This document shows positions 15,839-24,250 of a stretch of 64,000 bases of DNA, in pieces. Made by a program: the position numbers and the translations under genes. Under the pieces are notes generated by a model, which was not told the DNA's origin, searched no databases, and saw only the letters and a program-made list of their open reading frames with translations. The stretch lies in NCBI GenBank assembly GCA_041906465.1, contig JAYRJE010000019.1, positions 22,989 to 86,988 on the forward strand. The letters run 5' to 3'. Position 1 is the first letter of the stretch; the number at the start of each line of letters is the position of its first letter. Origin of the DNA: Didemnitutus sp041906465 (GTDB taxonomy: Bacteria; Verrucomicrobiota; Verrucomicrobiia; Opitutales; Opitutaceae).

Positions 15839-17944
15839 ATGAATGGCACTCGTCCTGGAGATATCAGGAACTTCGCCATCGTGGGGCATGCTACAGCCGG
15901 CAAGACTACTCTTGCCGAAGCCATGCTGCTCTGCGGCGGTGCGATTCAACGGCTCGGCAGCGTGGCGCAAGGCACCACGACGTCCGACTACCACGTGGGC
16001 GAACAACAGCGGCACATCTCGATTCACGGCACGCCGCTCAACTGCGAATGGCAGGGGCGGCGTTTCAATTTCATCGACACGCCCGGCTACCTCGACTTCG
16101 CCGGCGAGGCGATTCATGCGCTGCACATCTCTGATTTCGCTCTGCTCGTGGTGAACGCCGGCAGCGGCGTCGGCGTCGGCGCGGATCTCATGTGGGATTA
16201 CGCCGGCCAGTTCGGCATCCCGCGCCTCATCGTCGTCAACGGTTTCGACAAGGAGAAATACGATTTCGACACCATCCTCGCGGAGATTCGCGAGCACTTC
16301 GGCCAGGGCGTGTTTCCGCTGCAGGTGCCGATGGATGCCGGCCCCGGTTTCCATCAGGTGCTCGACGTCCTGCGCAGCGAAGTCTGCAGCTACGCCGCCG
16401 ACAAATCCGGCAAATACAAGGAGGAGCCGGCCACCGGTGCGTGGAAGGACAAAGTCGACACGCTCCACAAGGAACTGATCGAGCACATCGCCGAGAGCGA
16501 CGACACGCTCCTGGAGAAATTCTTCAACGACGGCGGCCTCTCGGAGGACGTCCTGCGCAACGGCATTCACCCGGCGATTCAGAAACAGGCGTTCATTCCG
16601 CTGCTCGTCACCTCCGCGGAAACCAACGTCGGCGTCGCCCGCCTGATGGATTTCATCGCGAAATACGGCTCGTCGCCCGATGACCGCCAGACGGTCGGCG
16701 CGGTCGCGACAAACACCGGTTCGCCGTGCCTCGTGCGCCTCGACGGTGCCGAGCCCGTGGCCTACGTCTTCAAGACGCTCACCGATCCGCAGAGCGGGGA
16801 CCTGTCGATCTTCCGCGTCTACTCCGGCACGATCAAACCCGGCCAGGACCTGCACAACAGCGAGCGGCGCGTGGCCGAGCGCATCGGGCAGCTCTACCGG
16901 CTCAACGGCAAGCAGCGCACGCAAGTCGAGGCGCTGCACGCGGGCGACATCGGCGCGGCAGTAAAACTGAAGGACACGCACACCGGCAACACGCTGTGCG
17001 ATGTCCGTCATGCCGTGGCGTTGCCGAAGGTGACCTACCCGACGCCCTACACGCAGGCGGCGTTGAAGCTCAACGCGCCCGGTGACGAAGAGCGTCTGGC
17101 CGCCGGTCTCGCGGCGCTGCACGAGGAGGATCGTGCGTTCGAGTATCACACCGATCCCGAGCTGCATCAGTTCATCATCTCGGCGCAGGGCGAGTTGCAC
17201 CTCGAGGTGCTCTTCGAGCGTCTGAAGCGCCGCTACAAAGTCGACGTCTCGCTCGAGCCGCCGAAGATTCGCTACCGCGAAACGATCCGTGCGAAAGGCG
17301 AGGCGCGCTACCGCCACAAGAAGCAGACGGGTGGCGCCGGCCAGTTCGCCGAAGTGTGGCTGCGCATCGAACCCGGCCCGCGCGACAGCGGTATTCAGTT
17401 CAGCGAATCGCTCGTCGGTCAGGACGTCGATCGCGTGTTCGTGCCTTCCGTCGAGAAGGGGCTGCGCACCGCCGCAACCGAAGGCATTCACGCGGGCTAC
17501 CGTGTCACCGACGTGAAGATCGACTTCTACGGCGGCAAGATGCACCCGGTCGACTCCAAGGACATCGCGTTCCAGATCGCGGGCTACTTCGCGTTTCGCG
17601 AGGCGTTCGCGCAGGCACGTCCGGTGTTGCTCGAGCCGATCCACGAGTTGGAGATCAAAGTGCCCGAGGAGTTCGTCGGCCGGGTGGTCGGGGATTTGTC
17701 GGGTCGCCGGGGCAAGATCCTCGGCATGGACGTCGCGGGCCGCCTCCAGATCGTGAAAGCCACGGTGCCCGCCGCACAGCTCTATCACTACGGCACCGTG
17801 CTGCGCTCGCTCACCGGCGGACGCGGCATGCACGCCGAGAAGTTCAGCCACTACGAGGAAATGCCCGCCGAGCAGGAGAAGAAGCACGTCGAGGAATACC
17901 AGAAGGCTCGCGCCGCCGGTAACTCCGCGCACGCGCACCATTGA
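15839..17944 (+). CDS. Elongation factor G paralogue (EF-G-like translational GTPase)
   Basis: 701 residues in normal EF-G domain order: GTPase (1-270), domain II (about 285-370), III (about 390-460), IV (about 470-590) and V (600-685). G1 is GHATAGKTTL and G3 is DTPGYLDF. G4 reads NGFD in VVNGFDKEKYDF, whereas translational GTPases normally have NKxD. The switch region EQQRHISI resembles the EF-G-like (class II) subfamily rather than canonical FusA. Domain IV/V motifs are present (GGAGQFAEVWLRIEP, GRVVGDLSGRRGKILGMD), as is the tip GKMHPVDSKDIAFQIAGYFA. Probably an accessory factor in ribosome movement or recycling. It has a good Shine-Dalgarno (AAGGAG at 15823-15828, 10 nt before the ATG), rare in this window. 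A strong terminator follows. Confidence 0.87.
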   Translation: MNGTRPGDIRNFAIVGHATAGKTTLAEAMLLCGGAIQRLGSVAQGTTTSDYHVGEQQRHISIHGTPLNCEWQGRRFNFIDTPGYLDFAGEAIHALHISDFALLVVNAGSGVGVGADLMWDYAGQFGIPRLIVVNGFDKEKYDFDTILAEIREHFGQGVFPLQVPMDAGPGFHQVLDVLRSEVCSYAADKSGKYKEEPATGAWKDKVDTLHKELIEHIAESDDTLLEKFFNDGGLSEDVLRNGIHPAIQKQAFIPLLVTSAETNVGVARLMDFIAKYGSSPDDRQTVGAVATNTGSPCLVRLDGAEPVAYVFKTLTDPQSGDLSIFRVYSGTIKPGQDLHNSERRVAERIGQLYRLNGKQRTQVEALHAGDIGAAVKLKDTHTGNTLCDVRHAVALPKVTYPTPYTQAALKLNAPGDEERLAAGLAALHEEDRAFEYHTDPELHQFIISAQGELHLEVLFERLKRRYKVDVSLEPPKIRYRETIRAKGEARYRHKKQTGGAGQFAEVWLRIEPGPRDSGIQFSESLVGQDVDRVFVPSVEKGLRTAATEGIHAGYRVTDVKIDFYGGKMHPVDSKDIAFQIAGYFAFREAFAQARPVLLEPIHELEIKVPEEFVGRVVGDLSGRRGKILGMDVAGRLQIVKATVPAAQLYHYGTVLRSLTGGRGMHAEKFSHYEEMPAEQEKKHVEEYQKARAAGNSAHAHH

Positions 17945-17973
17945 TTCACCGCCATTGCCAACCCCCAGCAACG

Positions 17974-18004
17974 AGGGCCGTCGCCGCGAGCGACGGCCCT
18001 TTTG
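17974..18004 (+). terminator. Rho-independent terminator after the EF-G paralogue
   Basis: 10-bp perfect stem AGGGCCGTCG / CGACGGCCCT with a 7-nt loop, followed by TTTT. It isolates the EF-G gene from the downstream transporter genes. Confidence 0.85.
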
Positions 18005-18026
18005 TTCTCTCGGTTCGGCGGTGCAG

Positions 18027-18046
18027 GGCGCGGCTCTTGCCGCGCC
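18027..18046. repeat. Short perfect hairpin
   Basis: GGCGCGGC, loop TCTT, GCCGCGCC: an 8-bp stem with a 4-nt loop, the same size as the REP-like elements elsewhere, but without a 5' GTAG. It lies in the 287-bp gap between the EF-G and potC genes. Confidence 0.4.
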
Positions 18047-18083
18047 GTAAGCGTCGCCGTGCGCGTTCCATTTCCGGCTTTGC

Positions 18084-18141
18084 TGGAGGACGGCGCTCCG
18101 TCGCCGCCGCGTTCGCGGCGCTGACGGAGCAGCGCCCTCCA
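18084..18141. repeat. 58-bp inverted repeat, family C
   Basis: TGGAGG at 18084 and CCTCCA at 18136-18141 bound a long imperfect palindrome whose centre is CCGCCGCG TTCG CGGCG. One half is almost identical to 36211-36239, in another intergenic region. It lies upstream of potC. Mobile or structural role unknown. Confidence 0.5.
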
Positions 18142-18231
18142 TCACGCTACGGCTCTCGCGTCAGAGTCGCGCGTCAAGGCGCAACTCGCCTGTTGCGTCG
18201 GTGGCGCCCGGACCATCACACTGGCCCGAAA

Positions 18232-19074
18232 ATGGCGGCAGCGGAACCAACGCGTTCTTCTTTCACTGGCCTGCGGGCGATGGCGTGGTTTCTGCGCGGC
18301 TGGACGGCGCTGGTGTTTGCGTTCCTTTACGTGCCGATCCTCGTGTTGGTTGCGTATTCGTTCAACGCCTCGCGGCTGAATGTGGTGTGGACCGGCTTCA
18401 CTTTCCGCTGGTTCGAGCAGCTTTTCGCCAACGCGCCGCTGATGCGTGCGGCGTGGAACAGCTGCATCATCGCACTGGTAACGACCGCGCTGTCGATCGT
18501 GCTCGGCACGCTCGGAGCGTGGCTGCTGCATCGCTACCGTTTCCGCGGGGCGCAGCTGATCCAGACGCTCTTCACGGTCCCGATGGTCGTGCCCGAGGTG
18601 CTCATGGGCATCAGCCTGCTGGTGCTGTTCGCGGCGCTGGATGTCGCGCTCGGGTTCACGACTGTCATCATCGCGCACGTGACGTTCTGTTTTCCCTTCG
18701 TGCTCGTGGCCGTGCAGGCGCGGCTGCACGACCTCGATCCGGCGCTGGAGGAGGCGGCGCTCGATCTCGGCGCGACGCCGTTCCAGGCGTTCTGGCAGGT
18801 GATCTTGCCGAGCTTGCGGCCGGCGATCGTGGCGGGTGGGTTGATGGCGTTCACGCTCTCATGGGACGAGTTGATCGTGACGTTCTTCACCACGAGCGCG
18901 GCCTCGGCGACGCTGCCGGTGCGCATCTTCGGCATGGCCAAGGTTGGCCTGAATCCGATGCTCAACGCCCTGTCCGCACTCTTCATCGTCGCGACCGTTG
19001 CGATCGTGGCCTTCACGCACTACCTGCGCCGGGCCGGACGCGCGCCCGCTCATTTCCCGAAACACACTCCATGA
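18232..19074 (+). CDS. potC: Spermidine/putrescine-type ABC transporter permease (PotC-like)
   Basis: 280 residues from the ATG at 18232 (MAAAEPTRSS); the open frame upstream runs through intergenic repeats and is not credible. Six TM helices are expected; the first is FVFAFLYVPILVLVAYSFN-like. The cytoplasmic EAA loop that contacts the ATPase is clear: EEAALDLGATPFQAFWQVILPSL without further interruption. WTGFTFRWFEQLF and SWDELIVTFFT are typical of PotC/PotI-type polyamine permeases. The stop overlaps the potD start (ATGA). The order here is C-D-B-A; in E. coli it is A-B-C-D. Confidence 0.88.
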   Translation: MAAAEPTRSSFTGLRAMAWFLRGWTALVFAFLYVPILVLVAYSFNASRLNVVWTGFTFRWFEQLFANAPLMRAAWNSCIIALVTTALSIVLGTLGAWLLHRYRFRGAQLIQTLFTVPMVVPEVLMGISLLVLFAALDVALGFTTVIIAHVTFCFPFVLVAVQARLHDLDPALEEAALDLGATPFQAFWQVILPSLRPAIVAGGLMAFTLSWDELIVTFFTTSAASATLPVRIFGMAKVGLNPMLNALSALFIVATVAIVAFTHYLRRAGRAPAHFPKHTP

Positions 19075-20096
19075 AAGCCATCCGCTTATTCGCCGTCGCG
19101 GCGTTTGCCGCGTCCGCCCTCGTGCTGCATGCGGCCGAGGACAAGGAACTCAATCTGTTCGGCTGGTCCGAATACGTTCCGCAGGAGGTCATCGATGGTT
19201 TCACCGCCGAGACCGGTATCAAGGTGAACTTCGAAGCCTTCGCTTCGAACGAGGAGATGCTGGCCAAGCTCATCGCGGGCGGCGGCAACTACGATCTCAT
19301 CCAGCCGTCCGACTATGCGGCCGAGGTGCTCGTGCGCCAGAAGCTCGTGGCCAGGCTCGACAAGAAGCGGTTGCCGAATCTCAAGAACGTCGCGCCCGAG
19401 TTCACCGGTTGGCCACACGATCCGGCCGGCGACTACACCGTGCCCTACATGGGCGGCACCGTTGGCATCGTCGTGAACACCGAGGTCGTGAAGACGCCGG
19501 TGAAGGGCTTTGCGGATCTCTTCACGCCGCAGTTCAAAGACCGCATCGTCGTGCCGAACGACAACCGTGAGATGGTCAGCTGGGCGTTGCGCACGCTTGG
19601 CCTGCCGATCAACGAGATCACGCCCGAAGCGCTGGCCAAGGCCCGGCCGCTGCTCGCGGAGTGGGTGAAACTGATCAAACTCTACGACTCCGACAGCCCG
19701 AAGACGGCGCTGCTCAACGGCGACGTCGATCTCGGCATCGTCTGGAGCGGCGAGGCGGCGCAGCTCTGGAACGAAAACAAGAAATTCAAATACGTCCTGC
19801 CCGCGGAAGGCGCGCATCAATGGCTCGACGTGCTCGCTATCCCCGCCGCCGCGCCGCACCAGGCGGCCGCGCATCAGTTCATCGACTACATCCTGCGCCC
19901 CGAGGTCTCGAAACTCATCTCGGAAAAATTTCCCTACACGAACCCGAACGCGGCGGCGCGCACGCTGCTCGCGCCGGAACAACTCGCCAACTTCGCGAGC
20001 TACCCGGCGGGTGCGAACAAGCTCGAGGCGTTCCGCGACATCGGCAAGGCCGCGAGCGCGATCGATCGTCTGATGACGGACCTCAAGAGCCAGTGA
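19071..20096 (+). CDS. potD: Polyamine-binding periplasmic protein (PotD-like)
   Basis: 341 residues with a signal peptide (AIRLFAVAAFAASALVLHAA). The mature start ELNLFGWSEYVPQEVI is the hallmark of PotD/PotF binding proteins. Other family segments are NYDLIQPSDYAAEVL, PYMGGTVGIVVNTEVV, WSGEAAQLWNENKKFKYVLP and FIDYILRPEVS. It binds the solute in the periplasm and delivers it to the PotBC channel. Spermidine or putrescine is inferred from family membership; specificity is not proven. Start coupled to potC by a 4-bp overlap; a 208-bp gap with two hairpins follows before potB. Confidence 0.88.
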   Translation: MKAIRLFAVAAFAASALVLHAAEDKELNLFGWSEYVPQEVIDGFTAETGIKVNFEAFASNEEMLAKLIAGGGNYDLIQPSDYAAEVLVRQKLVARLDKKRLPNLKNVAPEFTGWPHDPAGDYTVPYMGGTVGIVVNTEVVKTPVKGFADLFTPQFKDRIVVPNDNREMVSWALRTLGLPINEITPEALAKARPLLAEWVKLIKLYDSDSPKTALLNGDVDLGIVWSGEAAQLWNENKKFKYVLPAEGAHQWLDVLAIPAAAPHQAAAHQFIDYILRPEVSKLISEKFPYTNPNAAARTLLAPEQLANFASYPAGANKLEAFRDIGKAASAIDRLMTDLKSQ

Positions 20097-20132
20097 GCGA
20101 GTTCGGTTTCCTGCACCTGGCGCACCGGCAAA

Positions 20133-20160
20133 GGTGGGCGCCGCTGTCCTCAGCGGCGCC
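20133..20160 (+). repeat. REP-like hairpin in the potD-potB gap
   Basis: GGTG precedes a perfect 10-bp stem, GGCGCCGCTG / CAGCGGCGCC, with loop TCCT. It shares layout and loop with the GTAG-headed family near 57-64 kb but with another stem sequence. Confidence 0.6.
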
Positions 20161-20241
20161 AGATTTGCCGCACGCGCCTCGTCGATGTCGGGATGGCGGC
20201 GACCACCTTCCGCTGCGTTCGAGCGACGGTTGGCCGACTTG

Positions 20242-20273
20242 GGTGGAGCGCGTTGAGGTCAACGCGTGCCACC
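20242..20273 (+). repeat. Second REP-like hairpin in the potD-potB gap
   Basis: Nested stems: GGTGG / CCACC outside and CGCGTTG / CAACGCG inside, loop AGGT. The in-frame GTG at 20266 lies inside the right arm, which argues against it as the potB start. With the previous hairpin it may tune expression between potD and potB. Confidence 0.6.
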
Positions 20274-20304
20274 TAGTCCGGGCGTTTCGCGAGTTCCGGT
20301 AACC

Positions 20305-21192
20305 GTGTCCACGCTGCCTGCCACTTCCGCTTCGCCCGGCTTCGGCCGCCGCACGCCCGGCTGGCGGGCGTGGTTGTTGCTGTCGCCGATGTTGGTCTGG
20401 CTGGTTGTGTTCGTCGTGGTGCCGACCGTCATTCTCCTCGTCTACAGTTTCTGCCAGCGCGATGAACTCGGTCGCCTCGTGTATTCATTCACGTGGGAAA
20501 ACTACCGTCGCGTGTTCGAGCCGACCTACCTGCGCGTCTTCGCGCGATCGATTGGCTACGCGGCGTTGACGACGGCGCTGTGCGTGGGCATCGGCTTCCC
20601 GGTCGCATGGACGATCGCGCGCGCGCGGGAAGCGTGGCGCGCGAAACTGCTGTTGCTGGTGATGATTCCGTTCTGGACGAGTTTCCTCGTGCGGACCTAC
20701 GCGTGGATCACGATTCTGAAACAGGAAGGCATGCTCAACGGGCTGCTGCAGCTGCTGCCGTTCGGCTGGGGACCGCTGAACTTGCTCTACACGCCGACCG
20801 CTGTCGTGATCGGACTCGTTTACGCCTATTTGCCGTTCATGATCCTGCCCATCTACACCAGCGCCGAGCGACTGCCGAACGACGTCATCGAGGCCGCGCA
20901 CGATCTCGGCGCCGGGCCGTTGCGCGTGTTTTCCAGCGTGATCGTGCCGCTGACGCTGCCGGGCATCGCCGCCGGCACGCTGTTGGTGTTTGTGCCCGCG
21001 ATCGGCATGTTCGCGATCACCGATCTCATGGGCGGGGCGAAAACACCGCTGATCGGCAACGTCATCCAAAATCAGTTCATGCAGGCGCGCGACTGGCCGT
21101 TCGGCGCGGCGCTGGGCGTGGTTTTCATGCTGTTGTTCGCGCTCGCTTACTGGCTCCTGTTGCGCGGACGCCGCACGGAGGGCGGCGGATGA
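20305..21192 (+). CDS. potB: Spermidine/putrescine-type ABC transporter permease (PotB-like)
   Basis: 295 residues from the GTG at 20305 (VSTLPATSAS read as Met); a GTG at 20266 is in frame but inside a hairpin repeat. Six TM helices, starting with WLLLSPMLVWLVVFVVVPTV. PotB-type features: SFTWENYRRVFEPTYLRVF, MIPFWTSFLVRTYAW and the EAA loop IEAAHDLGAGPLRVFSSVI. It pairs with PotC to form the membrane channel. Its TGA overlaps the potA ATG (ATGA), so translation is coupled. Confidence 0.87.
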   Translation: MSTLPATSASPGFGRRTPGWRAWLLLSPMLVWLVVFVVVPTVILLVYSFCQRDELGRLVYSFTWENYRRVFEPTYLRVFARSIGYAALTTALCVGIGFPVAWTIARAREAWRAKLLLLVMIPFWTSFLVRTYAWITILKQEGMLNGLLQLLPFGWGPLNLLYTPTAVVIGLVYAYLPFMILPIYTSAERLPNDVIEAAHDLGAGPLRVFSSVIVPLTLPGIAAGTLLVFVPAIGMFAITDLMGGAKTPLIGNVIQNQFMQARDWPFGAALGVVFMLLFALAYWLLLRGRRTEGGG

Positions 21193-22277
21193 GCACCAGC
21201 GTTGAGCTCTGTGGCGTGACCAAGCGTTTCGGCGGCAATACTGTCGTCAACGACATCAGCCTGCGGATCGAGCCGGGGGAGTTTCTCACGCTGCTCGGAC
21301 CGTCCGGTTGCGGCAAAACGACGCTGCTACGCATGATCGCGGGCTTCGAGACGCCCGACGCCGGGCGCGTGTTGATCGACGGCGCGGACGTCACGGCGTT
21401 GCCGCCGTATCGGCGGCCGGCGAATCAGGTCTTCCAGAGTTACGCGCTGTTTCCGCACCTGACGGTGGCGGAGAACATCGCCTTCGGCCTGCGCATGGAG
21501 CGCAAACCGGCGGACGAAATCGCGCGACGTGTCGCCGCGGCCATCGAACTCGTCGATCTCGACGGCCTCGGTTCCCGCCGCCCGGACCAGCTCTCCGGCG
21601 GCCAGCGGCAGCGCGTGGCGCTGGCGCGCGCCATCGCGCCGCAACCCAAAGTGCTGTTGCTCGACGAGCCGCTCTCCGCGCTCGACGCGAAGCTCCGCCG
21701 CGCGATGCAACTCGAGCTCAAGCGCCTCCAGCGCCAGCTCGGCATGACGTTCATCTTCGTGACGCACGATCAGGAGGAGGCGTTGACCCTCAGCGATCGC
21801 GTCGTGGTCGTGAACGCCGGTCGGATCGAACAGGTCGGACGCGTGGTGGATGTTTATCACCGGCCGGCATCGGCGTTCGTCGCAGATTTTCTCGGCCAGT
21901 CTAATCTCCTGGAGGCCACGGTTGCGGGCCGTGATTTGCTCGGCTCGGTCGTGCAGGTGCGCCTGACTTGTGGCGCCGAGTTGCAGATCGATGCCGCGGG
22001 CGTGCCCGCCGGAACGACGCGCCTGTTGATCGCCGTGCGTCCCGAAAAGGTCGCCGTGTCAAAGACGCGGCCGAATGTGCCCAACGTGTTCGCGGCCGTC
22101 GTCGAAGAGGAAGTCTTCCAGGGACCGACCGACTACCTCGAACTCGCCGCGGAGGGCGGCTTGCAGCTCAATGCCATTTTAGCCAACGAGAGCGCGCTGA
22201 ACGAATCCATCGGTCGCGGCGACCGCGTCTGGTGTGCGCTGCACGCCAGCGACCTCGTCGTCGTGCATTCCGAGTAG
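21189..22277 (+). CDS. potA: Polyamine ABC transporter ATPase (PotA-like)
   Basis: 362 residues. Walker A GPSGCGKTT (37-45), Q-loop region ANQVFQSYALFPHLTV, ABC signature LSGGQRQRVALARA (from 135), Walker B VLLLDEPLSALD and the switch His in VTHDQEEAL. The C-terminal 100 residues form a TOBE-type regulatory domain (LLIAVRPEKVAVS, VFQGPTDYLEL). It powers uptake through PotBC. Overlaps potB by 4 bp. No terminator is obvious; the AAA ATPase gene follows after 70 bp. Confidence 0.9.
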   Translation: MSTSVELCGVTKRFGGNTVVNDISLRIEPGEFLTLLGPSGCGKTTLLRMIAGFETPDAGRVLIDGADVTALPPYRRPANQVFQSYALFPHLTVAENIAFGLRMERKPADEIARRVAAAIELVDLDGLGSRRPDQLSGGQRQRVALARAIAPQPKVLLLDEPLSALDAKLRRAMQLELKRLQRQLGMTFIFVTHDQEEALTLSDRVVVVNAGRIEQVGRVVDVYHRPASAFVADFLGQSNLLEATVAGRDLLGSVVQVRLTCGAELQIDAAGVPAGTTRLLIAVRPEKVAVSKTRPNVPNVFAAVVEEEVFQGPTDYLELAAEGGLQLNAILANESALNESIGRGDRVWCALHASDLVVVHSE

Positions 22278-22347
22278 CGAAGGTGGAGGGCCCGTGCGGC
22301 GACCACTCGGAGCTGGCGAACCGCCGTGGCGAGACTACGTTGCCGGC

Positions 22348-23352
22348 GTGCTCGCGTCCGTCCATTTCAAGAATTTCAAAGCGCTGCGCTCGGCCGCGGT
22401 GAAGATCGAGCCGTTCAACCTCGTCATCGGCCCCAACGGCTCCGGCAAAACGAGTCTGATCCAGGCGCTGTTGCGGTTGCGCACGCTCGCGGCGCTGCCC
22501 GCGGCGCACACGCGCGAGACGAAGCACATTCGCCACGGCGGACCGGAAATCGAGTTTCGCTTTCGGCCGCCGTTCGATCGCGTGCGCGTCGTCTGTGGCT
22601 GCACGCACGACGAGCTCGTTTGCGACACGCTCGCCGTGCTGCACGGTCCGGACGGACCGGATGAGAAGCTCTGGGATGAGCTGCGCGCGCGGTTGCTCAC
22701 GATCCGTGGTTTTCTGTTCGATCACTACGCGATGGCGATGCCCGCGAAACGCGATGAGCGGCGAGAGCTGGCTTCGAACGCCGGCAATATCGCTGCGGTG
22801 CTCTCCGAGTGGCACGAACGCGCGCCGGAGGCGCTGGCGAAACTCGAAGCGGAGTTCCGGCGCATCGTGCCGGAGTTCAAGGGGCTCGAGTTTCGCGAGG
22901 TGGGGGTCGAGCGCGTCGAGTTGCTCGCGCGTGTGAACGGCGAGTCGGTGCCGGCGGATTCGTTGTCGCAGGGGACGCTCTACCTGCTCGCGGTGCTGGC
23001 GCTCGCCTTTGCCCCGGAACCGCCGGCGGTGGTTTGCCTGGAGGAAGCGGATCGCGGCGTGCATCCGCGGATGCTGCGCGAAATCCGCGATGCGCTCTAC
23101 CGGTTGAGCTACCCCCAGGATTTCGGAGAGAAGCGCGCGCCCGTGCAGGTGATCACGACGACGCATTCGCCCTACCTGCTTGATCTGTTCAAGGATCATC
23201 CGGAGGAAGTCGTGCTGGCGAACAAGCATGAGCGGTCCGCGACGTTCGAGCGGTTGTCGGAGCGCGCGGACTTGCGCGAACTGCTCGGCGAATCGAATCT
23301 GGGCGACCTCTGGTATAGCGGCATCCTCGGCGGCACGCCGGACGAGGCGTGA
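22348..23352 (+). CDS. AAA family ATPase (AAA_21/ABC-like), possible defence ATPase
   Basis: 334 residues from the GTG at 22348 (VLASVHFKNFKALRS); a GTG at 22294 is an alternative. Start motif and Walker A are SMC/OLD-like: IGPNGSGKTSLIQALL near residues 27-42. A helical middle section has no long coiled coil. Signature DSLSQGTLYLLAVLALAF and Walker B VVCLEEADRGVHP (near 229) are followed by ITTTHSPYLLDLF (near 270). This matches AAA_21/COG4637-type ATPases found in toxin or anti-phage pairs. The gene 253 bp downstream encodes a DUF4276/TOPRIM-like protein, the partner type known from PARIS and related ATPase-nuclease modules. It is shorter than typical PARIS AriA, so the pairing is an inference. 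Confidence 0.8.
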   Translation: MLASVHFKNFKALRSAAVKIEPFNLVIGPNGSGKTSLIQALLRLRTLAALPAAHTRETKHIRHGGPEIEFRFRPPFDRVRVVCGCTHDELVCDTLAVLHGPDGPDEKLWDELRARLLTIRGFLFDHYAMAMPAKRDERRELASNAGNIAAVLSEWHERAPEALAKLEAEFRRIVPEFKGLEFREVGVERVELLARVNGESVPADSLSQGTLYLLAVLALAFAPEPPAVVCLEEADRGVHPRMLREIRDALYRLSYPQDFGEKRAPVQVITTTHSPYLLDLFKDHPEEVVLANKHERSATFERLSERADLRELLGESNLGDLWYSGILGGTPDEA

Positions 23353-23367
23353 GTCAACGGATGACTA

Positions 23368-23588
23368 CCACGAAAGACACGAAACACACGAAAGGGGACC
23401 GAACCCCTGAGGATTACCGCCCGCGAATCACGCGAATTGTCGCGAATTGGGATGCGTGTTTCGTCCGCCTCCTCGTTCGCGTTCATTTGCATCCATTCGC
23501 AGGCGGCCTTTGGTTTTCCGATGCTTCATCTCGGCTGAGGGGCAGCGCACCGGCAACTTTTCGTGTGTTTCGTGTTTTTCGTGGTTTC
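23368..23588. repeat. Intergenic repeat block with inverted CACGAAA/TTTCGTG copies
   Basis: The 253-bp gap between the ATPase and TOPRIM-like genes holds no gene. At 23368-23395 there is a tandem of CACGAAA-type units (CACGAAACACACGAAA inside), and at 23557-23588 the reverse complement (TTTTCGTGTGTTTCGTG inside), 18 nt before the next ATG. Between them lies a CGCGAATCACGCGAAT-type motif (from 23423). Both motifs recur at 61.5, 62.5 and 63.6-63.9 kb. Confidence 0.65.
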
Positions 23589-23605
23589 TCTGCTTCTCCG
23601 GCCTC

Positions 23606-24250
23606 ATGAAACTAGCGATTCTCAGCGAGTCGCCCGGTGACGAGGCCGCCTTGAAGGTGCTCGTCGGTTACGTGCTCGGGCGCGATTTCACGGTCATCAC
23701 GCCGTCGTTGCGTGCGCGAGGCTGGCCGTCCGTCGAGCAGGTGCTGCCGCCGATCTTGCGGCACCTGCATTTCAACACGGACGCGCACGGGCTGGTGGTC
23801 GTGTGCGATTCGGACGACTCGCCCGTCCACACCGTCGAGCACGAAGCTCCGGGCTATCATCATTCGCTCTGTCGCGTCTGCCGTTTGCGGTCGCTATTTC
23901 GGCGCACGATGAAAAATCTCCCGCCGGCTCGCGGCCGACGTGCGCCGCTGCGCGCGATCGGCGTGGCCGTGCCGGCGATCGAGGCGTGGTTGCTGTGCGG
24001 TCGCGAGAGTGGGGTGACCGAGGCGGCGTGGATGGCGGGGCAGGCGAGCGGCATGCTGCCTTACACGCGCCGCGATCTGAAAGCGCGAGTCTACGGCACG
24101 ACGCGTCCGTCGCTGTCGTGGGAGATCCAGCGCGCCATCGAGGAGGTGGCGCGGCACCGGGGCGACGTGCGCCGGCTGGAAAACGATTTTCCCAACGGCT
24201 TCGGGGTGCTCGCGCGGGATTTGCGGGCGTGGCTTGCGACCACCGCCTAG
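23606..24250 (+). CDS. DUF4276/TOPRIM-like protein, partner of the AAA ATPase
   Basis: 214 residues from MKLAILSESPGDE; the open frame upstream runs through repeats. The layout fits DUF4276-type TOPRIM proteins: an N-terminal strand with acidic residue (LAILSESPGDEAAL, Glu8), a strand ending in acidic residues (LVVVCDSDDSP, Asp68, Asp70, Asp71) and the family helix AIEAWLLCG (Glu126, Trp128). TOPRIM acidic clusters bind Mg2+ in nucleases and topoisomerases. A Cys/His cluster, HHSLCRVC (86-92), might bind metal. With the upstream ATPase it may form an ATPase-nuclease module; no function has been shown. The call rests on recognising short motifs and should be tested with profile searches. Ends with a 4-bp convergent overlap with the next gene. 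Confidence 0.65.
   Translation: MKLAILSESPGDEAALKVLVGYVLGRDFTVITPSLRARGWPSVEQVLPPILRHLHFNTDAHGLVVVCDSDDSPVHTVEHEAPGYHHSLCRVCRLRSLFRRTMKNLPPARGRRAPLRAIGVAVPAIEAWLLCGRESGVTEAAWMAGQASGMLPYTRRDLKARVYGTTRPSLSWEIQRAIEEVARHRGDVRRLENDFPNGFGVLARDLRAWLATTA

Noticed and set aside
15746..18145. 799-codon minus-strand frame opposite the EF-G paralogue
   Set aside because: Composition of a shadow frame; it also runs through the terminator and the family-C inverted repeat.
20266..20304. potB start at the GTG at 20266
   Set aside because: This GTG lies in the right arm of a REP-like hairpin; the GTG at 20305 gives a normal N-terminus.
22348..24250. Calling the ATPase/TOPRIM pair PARIS outright
   Set aside because: The ATPase is only 334 residues without the usual insertion, and the TOPRIM call rests on short motifs; kept as a candidate module.
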